Source: Thermodesulfobacteriota bacterium
GTDB taxonomy: Bacteria; Desulfobacterota_D; UBA1144; Nemesobacterales; UBA2774
Direction of reading: 5' to 3'
Assembly: GCA_039028315.1 (NCBI GenBank)
Contig: JBCCIH010000072.1
Span: forward strand, 1-10,302
DNA: 10,302 nt
Positions 6,426 through 10,302 of this stretch are shown here, one piece after another (within the stretch, counting starts at the first letter, position 1; the number at the start of each line of letters is the position of its first letter). A model generated the notes under the pieces. The model had not been told where the DNA came from. It was given only the letters and a program-made list of their open reading frames with translations, and searched no databases. The position numbers and the translations under genes are program-made.

Positions 6426-6447
6426 GCTGTGGATAGGCTGTGGATTA
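6426..6447. promoter_or_regulatory. Two tandem DnaA-box-like sites at 11-bp spacing
   Basis: GCTGTGGAT occurs twice, at 6426-6434 and 6437-6445, exactly 11 bp apart, about one helical turn. On the minus strand the cores read CTATCCACA and TAATCCACA, each one mismatch from the DnaA box TTATCCACA. They could bind DnaA, as a minor regulatory or DnaA-titration site, or another dimeric regulator. Two imperfect boxes do not make an origin, and no dnaA, dnaN, parAB or similar genes are in the window. Confidence 0.35.
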
Positions 6448-6539
6448 TCTGTTGAATTGAATCAGAAAAAAACATAAATATCAAATATATATGAATTATT
6501 ACAGATAGTTGCAAGACAGTGTGATTTCGAACACCTGTT

Positions 6540-6947
6540 TTAGTTTAAAACCGGCGTAGCGCTTACAACTTGTATGTCCACAGCGTTCATAAACGAAGAT
6601 CCAGCTCCTAATGTGTGTCCAGCAGGAAGATAGGTAGCACTGCTTCTAGGAGGAAGAGTTACTGGCAGAACGCCGACTTCTTGGCTAACAATTTGACCTG
6701 CTCCCCCTGGAGACATAGAACTATAGCAAACTCTTACTTTTACGTCCTTGTACTCTATATCGCTATTGTTCTCAATTGTGACATGGTGAATAATAGCCAC
6801 AGCGCTCCAGGTGGCATAAACACTCCAGTCTGTCACTTTGATGTACCACTCGGGATGGGCCGCCATAGTATTTGAGGAATAATCAGCCGCGAATGTAGGA
6901 ACAGTTAGAAAAATAAATATTGCAACAAGGCATATATTTTTTCTCAT
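6540..6947 (-). CDS. Small exported protein of unknown function, 135 aa, beta-sandwich-like
   Basis: The N-terminus MRKN followed by a hydrophobic core ending VPTFA|AD is a standard Sec signal peptide with cleavage after residue 20, leaving about 115 aa in the periplasm or outside. Residues 35-130 are rich in short hydrophobic strands. The segment HHVTIENNSDIEYKDVKVRV (55-74) resembles the pattern seen in FxLYD-like or other small Ig-like domains, where a strand, NxS and DVKV recur. PVTLPPRSSATY (95-106) fits a following strand and turn. It has a single Cys (74), so no disulfide. I do not recognise the family. No ribosome site precedes ATG 6947. A good promoter ends only 7 bp upstream, so the mRNA is probably leaderless. 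The gene is divergent from the 7069 gene and faces the structured gap below 6540. Confidence 0.75.
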   Translation of the reverse strand: MRKNICLVAIFIFLTVPTFAADYSSNTMAAHPEWYIKVTDWSVYATWSAVAIIHHVTIENNSDIEYKDVKVRVCYSSMSPGGAGQIVSQEVGVLPVTLPPRSSATYLPAGHTLGAGSSFMNAVDIQVVSATPVLN

Positions 6948-6954
6948 AATCTAT

Positions 6955-6982
6955 AGTATAAGGGGCATACCAATGATATCAA
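6955..6982 (-). promoter_or_regulatory. Sigma70-type promoter abutting the start codon at 6947 (leaderless)
   Basis: On the minus strand TTGATA (6982-6977, five of six) is followed after 16 bp by TATACT (6960-6955, five of six). Only seven bases (ATAGATT) separate the -10 from ATG 6947, so transcription should begin at or within one or two bases of the A of the start codon. No Shine-Dalgarno sequence exists, which agrees with leaderless translation. Confidence 0.6.
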
Positions 6983-7053
6983 ATAATTTTATTTGTAAGT
7001 CTGCTTAATATAAATAGCTATTTCAGGTAACATAAACCTTTGTAATGAATAGC

Positions 7054-7060
7054 AAAGGAG
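7054..7060 (+). promoter_or_regulatory. Ribosome binding site that selects the start at 7069
   Basis: AAAGGAG lies 8 nt before ATG 7069. The in-frame ATG at 7045 lies upstream of this site and has nothing similar before it, so the site lies inside the longer reading and supports the shorter protein. Confidence 0.7.
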
Positions 7061-7068
7061 AAGATTCA

Positions 7069-7344
7069 ATGAGCGAAGAAGTAAACAATGATCAGCCAAA
7101 AGAGCAATCAGATAGAGAAAAAGAGTGGGAATATTTTGGAATCGGGCTTCAAGAGCTTGAGACTATGATAAAGCAAAAAGCCAAGCAGAGAAATGTACCA
7201 ATGACGGACGTTATGATTGATTGGTTGGAGTTTGCACAGAGTCAGCTCGAAGATAAGTACGTAAATGTTCATCACACAATAAACCGTATTATTTATCTTA
7301 TGCATGCTGAATATGTTGTTGATAACCCGGAAAAGAAGGATTAA
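7069..7344 (+). CDS. Small cytoplasmic protein of unknown function, 91 aa
   Basis: I take ATG 7069 over ATG 7045, eight codons upstream, because of the AAAGGAG between them. The product has a very acidic and polar N-terminus (EEVNNDQPKEQSDREKEWE) followed by a mainly helical body with regular heptad-like hydrophobics: LQELETMIKQKAKQR, DVMIDWLEFAQSQLED, and HHTINRIIYLMHAEYV. It has no signal peptide, membrane segment or Cys. A small helical-bundle or coiled-coil protein, perhaps dimeric or an adaptor, is the most one can infer. I do not recognise a family. The gap of 137 bp before the cytochrome gene, with its own promoter there, suggests separate transcription. Confidence 0.7.
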   Translation: MSEEVNNDQPKEQSDREKEWEYFGIGLQELETMIKQKAKQRNVPMTDVMIDWLEFAQSQLEDKYVNVHHTINRIIYLMHAEYVVDNPEKKD

Positions 7345-7453
7345 CCTCCGGTAGTTAATATATCGCTTTGGTATAAGATATTTAGTACAATTCTAAGTTG
7401 TTCTAATTATTTTCTAAAATTACTCGTTATATATTCTTAATTCCTCTAATTTT

Positions 7454-7462
7454 TGGTATAAT
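7454..7462 (+). promoter_or_regulatory. Extended -10 promoter of the cytochrome c lipoprotein gene
   Basis: TGG followed by a perfect TATAAT is an extended -10 element. The hexamer 17 bp upstream (TTCTTA, 7434-7439) matches the -35 at three positions. Transcription would start near 7469, giving a leader of about 13 nt. Only a weak AAGG (7469-7472) precedes ATG 7482. Confidence 0.55.
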
Positions 7463-7481
7463 TCCTTTAAGGCAACAAAGG

Positions 7482-8126
7482 ATGGGAAGAGGAAATTACA
7501 ATATTCTCAGGGTGCTCTTAGCTCTGATTTTGCTTAGCACTCTTATATCTTGCAGCTCTAAGCCTGCGCCGCAACCTCCGTCTGAACAACAGGCACAACG
7601 AAGCGAGCAGGATGAAATTTATCTCCAATACAATATTGAGCGTGGAAAAAGGCTAGTTGAGCTAGGTGGATGCTCAATGTGTCACACGCCTAAGATACAG
7701 ACTCCCCTTGGCTATAAACCTGATAAAGATAGGTTTTTGTCAGGTTACGCGCAGGATCAGCCGCTTCCAGATCTTCCATTTAGAGAGATTATATCCGGGG
7801 AGGCGGAGAAAACTTTCTATACAACTGATGCGACTGTTTGGGTGGGCAGATGGGGTGTTAGTTTTGCCGCAAATCTTACTCCAGACGAACAAACAGGTAT
7901 TGGATCAATGAAAGAAGAGGATTTTATAGAGATATTCCGCAAAAAAGAGCATTTCAGTCAAGAAAACCCACTTATTTCGCCAATGCCTACAAATGTATAC
8001 TCTCAGCTTAGCTTTTTTGAGCTAAGATCAATTTATATATATCTTCAGACCTTGCCGCCAATAAAAAATGAAGTTCCATCCAAAATACCTCCACAAAGCG
8101 ATCTGTTTGAAGGCCAGGAAAGTTGA
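7482..8126 (+). CDS. Lipid-anchored mono-haem c-type cytochrome
   Basis: The 214-aa product has a hydrophobic signal segment (residues 8-22) ending in the lipobox LISC, with lipid Cys24, then a Pro/Gln/Ser-rich tether (25-45). The class I cytochrome c domain follows. CSMCH at 64-68 is the covalent haem site with axial His68. ANLTPDEQTGIGSM at 130-143 matches the conserved block of the dehydrogenase-associated cytochrome family. SPMPTNVY at 166-173 supplies the probable axial Met168, and ELRSIYIYLQTLPP (180-193) is the usual C-terminal helix and motif. It should carry electrons in the periplasm, attached to a membrane. Families with this block normally serve alcohol, aldehyde or sugar dehydrogenases or terminal oxidases, but no such partner is in the window, so the donor and acceptor are unknown. 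It is a single-haem protein, not a multihaem one. The gene has its own extended -10 promoter and a very short leader. Confidence 0.92.
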   Translation: MGRGNYNILRVLLALILLSTLISCSSKPAPQPPSEQQAQRSEQDEIYLQYNIERGKRLVELGGCSMCHTPKIQTPLGYKPDKDRFLSGYAQDQPLPDLPFREIISGEAEKTFYTTDATVWVGRWGVSFAANLTPDEQTGIGSMKEEDFIEIFRKKEHFSQENPLISPMPTNVYSQLSFFELRSIYIYLQTLPPIKNEVPSKIPPQSDLFEGQES

Positions 8127-8162
8127 CTCTGAACTCTGTGTGATGTGTCCTGGAATTCAGAG
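8127..8162 (+). repeat. Inverted repeat just after the cytochrome stop codon
   Basis: CTCTGAA (8127-8133) begins right after the TGA stop and pairs over 7 bp with TTCAGAG (8156-8162), with a 22-nt loop. No T-run follows, so it is a weak candidate for a transcription end or mRNA 3' stabiliser. Confidence 0.4.
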
Positions 8163-8271
8163 AATCTTGGAGTTATAAGCAATACTATATAAGCGTATTC
8201 TATCTGTAATTTGCAAAATTATTATCCGCCAGCATACTAAATATTATTATTAAGATAGTACGAGGGTCTAA

Positions 8272-8676
8272 ATGATAAACAGCGTAGATGAGTTCATAGA
8301 AGAATTTAATAAGCATAAGGACAAGGTTGAGTGGTATCTTCATGCTCCAACACCGTTTGCCGATCACACACAGATAAGAGGTCGTGACGTGCTTTGCAGC
8401 CCAATGACTGTTATGTGCACTCCTCCTGTACACGCTTACCTTGATTTCATAGACCTTGAAGCAGATATTCACCATACATTTGTCCGGGTGATATCAGCAG
8501 CATCTGATCATAGCCTCTTTGGGCTTCGTGAGGCTGTTGAAAAATTCCCGTACGACAAATTCCCTATGAGCAGGGCTCCAGAGGCTCTAGAGCTTCGCCT
8601 GCGTCTTTTAGAAGTACTTGGTATAGAAGATAACCTAACTGCAAAGGGCGGAAGCTCTGAAGAAGGCGCATTTTAA
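8272..8676 (+). CDS. Protein of unknown function, 134 aa, His- and Cys-containing
   Basis: Translation starts at ATG 8272 with GAGGG 5 nt upstream. There is no signal peptide or membrane helix, so the protein is cytoplasmic. The N-terminus is helical (DEFIEEFNKHKDK). The middle is unusual: HAPTPFADH (24-32), RDVLCSPMTVMCTPPVH (38-54) and DIHHTF (65-70) bring nine His or Cys residues (His15, 24, 32, 54, 67, 68, 80 and Cys42, 49) into about 70 residues. This could bind a metal, but no known spacing such as CxxC or HxxE is present, so this is inference only. The C-terminal third is a Leu/Glu/Arg-rich helix (EALELRLRLLEVLGIE, residues 104-119) that could mediate dimerisation, followed by a short disordered tail. 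I do not recognise the family. Confidence 0.75.
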   Translation: MINSVDEFIEEFNKHKDKVEWYLHAPTPFADHTQIRGRDVLCSPMTVMCTPPVHAYLDFIDLEADIHHTFVRVISAASDHSLFGLREAVEKFPYDKFPMSRAPEALELRLRLLEVLGIEDNLTAKGGSSEEGAF

Positions 8677-8689
8677 ATAATCCCCAATA

Positions 8690-8729
8690 AAAAAAGCTCC
8701 CGCCCAGAACGAACCAACTGGACAGGAGC
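8690..8729 (-). terminator. Intrinsic terminator facing the minus strand
   Basis: GCTCC (8696-8700) pairs with GGAGC (8725-8729), and CCAG (8704-8707) with CTGG (8718-8721) around a 10-nt loop, with a 3/3 internal mismatch. Read on the minus strand, the stem ends in GGGAGC followed immediately by seven T, which is a textbook intrinsic terminator. On the plus strand no T-run follows. A further 7-bp outer arm, CCCAATA (8683-8689) with TATTGGG (8738-8744), encloses the whole element. No annotated minus-strand gene lies upstream of it within this window. Confidence 0.7.
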
Positions 8730-8838
8730 ACAAAAAGTATTGGGTAATTCTGAGTGTAGCTGAAATATCAAAAACCCTAAGCTCATGCATCGAACCATTA
8801 CTTAATAATGTTGTATTAACCCTCTAAGTCTATTAATA
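8690..8838 (-). ncRNA. Possible small RNA ending at the minus-strand terminator
   Basis: A perfect TATAAT occurs on the minus strand at 8849-8844, though no convincing -35 lies in front of it. Transcription from about 8838 would reach the terminator at 8690 after roughly 150 nt. The stretch has no supported coding sequence and includes a small palindrome, CATTA-CTTAA-TAATG (8796-8810). The terminator otherwise has no visible job except blocking antisense transcription into the upstream gene. Confidence 0.25.
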
Positions 8839-8866
8839 TTGGAATTATATAAACCTCAGTGCGGCT

Positions 8867-8873
8867 AAGGAGG
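8867..8873 (+). promoter_or_regulatory. Strong ribosome binding site of the hydrolase gene
   Basis: AAGGAGG lies 5 nt before ATG 8879, the best match to the anti-Shine-Dalgarno sequence in the window. A weak promoter candidate upstream is TTGTAT (8811-8816), 17 bp, TAATAT (8834-8839). Confidence 0.7.
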
Positions 8874-8878
8874 GAGCT

Positions 8879-10288
8879 ATGGACTATAACACAGTCAGAA
8901 AAAGAGAGCTCAGAATAAATAATCTCAAATTAGCTAAAAGATTAGCAAGAGATTATGATCCCTTAAGAAAAACTATAATCCTACTACCAGGCGGCGGTGG
9001 GTCGCTTCTTGAGCGCAGTGAAGAGAAATATGACAACCCAAACCCTGGTTCTTTTGAATATGAGGAGGTTTGGATTGATCTGGGCATATTCAAGCCTGCC
9101 AGAGATGCACACAAGTTAGAGATTCAAGATGACGGCCGAGATAAGGGTGATAAAATCATAATTCCCAATGGTCCCCTTGATTTCTTGGTTAAACCCTACG
9201 ACGGAACAAAAAAGTTCTTTAAATTGAGGGATTACAACTATATTGGCTATGGATTTGACTGGAGACGTCCTCTAAATGAATGCGCGAAGCTTCTTGAAGA
9301 ATTTCTCTTGGAATTTAAATCCCTTGTGATGGCCAAGGGAGAGGAAAACCCTCTTAAGAGAACCACTCTTATTTGCCATAGTCACGGTGGCCTTATCGCT
9401 ACACTATTTCTTCAAAACATTTTTCATGGAACCAACCCAACCCCAAGTGCAGTAAGCCAGTGGATAGATAAAGTTATAACTGTTGCAACTCCATTTTACG
9501 CAAACTCTGGACATATACGTAGATATTACAGAGGTGAGAAGATGCTTAATATGCTCGGTTATAAAAAAAAGAGATTGGCCCAAATAATGAGCACTTTACC
9601 TGGACCGTATATTTTTCTTTACTTGGATAAAGATACCTATAATCAAGATGTGGGAGATCTTGAGATAAGTGAATATCCTATGGTCGATGCAGATGATGAG
9701 AGCATTGATGTAGATCCTTATAATCCATTGTCATGGAGCAGATTCCCTGACTGGATAAACAATCACTATATAACAGAAGCTAAGAAAATTAGGAGGAAGT
9801 ACACTAGAAGGTTATCAAAATCTGTTAGAGACAGAATATATCATCTAAGGGGCGTAGAAGATAAAAGGACTTTAAATAGACTAAGGTGGAAAAATATAGA
9901 CGGCAGCTCATTTGATCCTCGCTACGATAAGGCTCCAATAAAGATTAAAAATTCCGATTATGGACCAGGGGACGGCACAGTTCCAGCATGGGGCGCTCGT
10001 TTGGCTCAGATACCTCTTGAGAGAACCTACGATCTTAAAAAAGCCAAAAAACATATGGATCTGATGGAACATGAGGAAACCTTGGAAGTTATTAGGTTTA
10101 CAATTGAAAACAATAGGCTCCCAAAGAAAATGTCAGTTAAAAATAAAAAATATTTAGGAATTAAGTCAGCATCAGGTCCAACGGTTGATAATTTCCTGCT
10201 TGGAATTGAAAACGGCACTATTTCAGTCAACAGTAAAAAGGCCTCTGATCCGAAGATATGGCGGGCTCTAATAAGTTCTATGGTATAA
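8879..10288 (+). CDS. LCAT-like alpha/beta hydrolase (putative lipase or acyltransferase)
   Basis: The 469-aa protein has the marks of the lecithin:cholesterol acyltransferase fold. IILLPGGGGSLLE (33-45) is the oxyanion loop after the first strand. YGFDWRRPL (124-132) is the family's characteristic DWR segment. ICHSHGGL (165-172) carries the probable nucleophile Ser168. GPGDGTVPAWGA (362-373) carries the probable acid Asp365, and the His is likely His392 or His398 in KKHMDLMEH. All three triad residues are therefore present in the correct order. The reaction would be ester hydrolysis or acyl transfer on a lipid, but the substrate is unknown. There is no signal peptide, so it is cytoplasmic or attached peripherally. 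Residues 211-350 contain many basic stretches (RRKYTRRLSK) that may form a lid or membrane-facing surface. About 60 residues after the His are not explained by the core domain. The gene is complete and apparently transcribed alone, with a strong ribosome site. Confidence 0.85.
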   Translation: MDYNTVRKRELRINNLKLAKRLARDYDPLRKTIILLPGGGGSLLERSEEKYDNPNPGSFEYEEVWIDLGIFKPARDAHKLEIQDDGRDKGDKIIIPNGPLDFLVKPYDGTKKFFKLRDYNYIGYGFDWRRPLNECAKLLEEFLLEFKSLVMAKGEENPLKRTTLICHSHGGLIATLFLQNIFHGTNPTPSAVSQWIDKVITVATPFYANSGHIRRYYRGEKMLNMLGYKKKRLAQIMSTLPGPYIFLYLDKDTYNQDVGDLEISEYPMVDADDESIDVDPYNPLSWSRFPDWINNHYITEAKKIRRKYTRRLSKSVRDRIYHLRGVEDKRTLNRLRWKNIDGSSFDPRYDKAPIKIKNSDYGPGDGTVPAWGARLAQIPLERTYDLKKAKKHMDLMEHEETLEVIRFTIENNRLPKKMSVKNKKYLGIKSASGPTVDNFLLGIENGTISVNSKKASDPKIWRALISSMV

Positions 10289-10302
10289 GCTCTGGTTTTC
10301 AG

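Larger units (their letters stand above)
6087..6539. other. Intergenic region of 453 bp with structure but no supported gene
   Basis: No frame on either strand shows a convincing coding sequence. The region holds three CCGGTT motifs (6225-6230, the centre of an 8-bp palindrome AACCGGTT; 6319-6324; 6348-6353), a long stem-loop at 6277-6336, an AT-rich inverted repeat at 6380-6415, two tandem DnaA-box-like sites at 6426-6447, and a weak stem at 6516-6538 (ACAGTGT with ACACCTGT, one bulge, then TTTT on the plus strand) that could end plus-strand transcripts. The region separates two outward-pointing 3' ends: the plus gene ends at 6086 and the minus gene at 6540. Confidence 0.6.

Noticed and set aside
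7045..7068. Upstream ATG that would extend the 91-aa protein by eight residues
   Set aside because: The only good ribosome site (AAAGGAG at 7054-7060) lies between the two ATGs and serves the second.
8200..8475. Minus-strand open frame of 91 codons
   Set aside because: It overlaps the start and first half of the plus-strand gene at 8272, has no ribosome site and no protein-like pattern.
8640..8793. Minus-strand open frame of about 50 codons crossing the terminator
   Set aside because: It has no ribosome site, reads through a strong terminator and ends inside the opposing gene.
8786..8796. GGTTCGATGC on the minus strand, like a tRNA T-loop
   Set aside because: The flanking bases do not form a 5-bp T stem, and no acceptor or anticodon arm can be built around it.
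1..10302. CRISPR array, insertion sequence, prophage or integration site
   Set aside because: No regularly spaced repeats with unique spacers, no transposase or integrase, and no terminal repeats with target duplications were found. GH25 alone is not enough to infer a prophage.

Overview
The window is a moderately AT-rich stretch of a Gram-negative-type bacterial chromosome. The evidence is two outer-membrane-style lipoproteins, a lipid-anchored c-type cytochrome with a CxxCH haem site, several Sec-exported small proteins, and clear Shine-Dalgarno sites. I see no phage, plasmid, insertion sequence, CRISPR, rRNA or tRNA signal. The phylum cannot be named from the sequence alone. The set (low GC, TTG starts, orphan exported proteins, GH25, cytochrome c lipoprotein) would fit a poorly sampled environmental proteobacterium-like or candidate-phylum lineage, but that is inference.

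Layout. 58-2118 (-) is a large surface lipoprotein with a pentapeptide-repeat block followed by a glycine-rich C-terminal domain. Divergent from it, 2271-2777 (+) is a small exported protein that appears to start at a non-canonical ATC codon. It is followed by a major facilitator superfamily transporter, 2831-4054 (+), and a membrane-anchored GH25 muramidase, 4122-4841 (+). The muramidase runs tail-to-tail, with 6 bp between stop codons, into an unrecognised 199-aa protein, 4848-5447 (-), which has a long, hairpin-rich leader. 5709-6086 (+) encodes a small exported protein. The 453-bp gap 6087-6539 holds a long stem-loop, repeated CCGGTT motifs, an AT-rich inverted repeat and two tandem DnaA-box-like sites. 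6540-6947 (-) is another small exported protein, apparently read from a leaderless mRNA. 7069-7344 (+) is a small cytosolic unknown, 7482-8126 (+) a cytochrome c lipoprotein, and 8272-8676 (+) an unrecognised His/Cys-containing protein. An intrinsic terminator facing the minus strand lies at 8690-8729, and 8879-10288 (+) encodes an LCAT-like alpha/beta hydrolase that is complete just before the window ends.

How the genes work together. No single pathway links them. Most look like separately transcribed units with their own promoters or leaders. The theme is the cell envelope: six of the eleven products are predicted to be exported or anchored, one is an inner-membrane transporter, one cleaves peptidoglycan and one may act on acyl lipids. 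I do not see a convincing new defence or biosynthetic system. The items most worth checking are the ATC-start gene, the pentapeptide/glycine-rich lipoprotein, the structured leader of the 199-aa gene, the structured 6.2-6.45 kb intergenic region, and the orphan minus-strand terminator that may end a small RNA.
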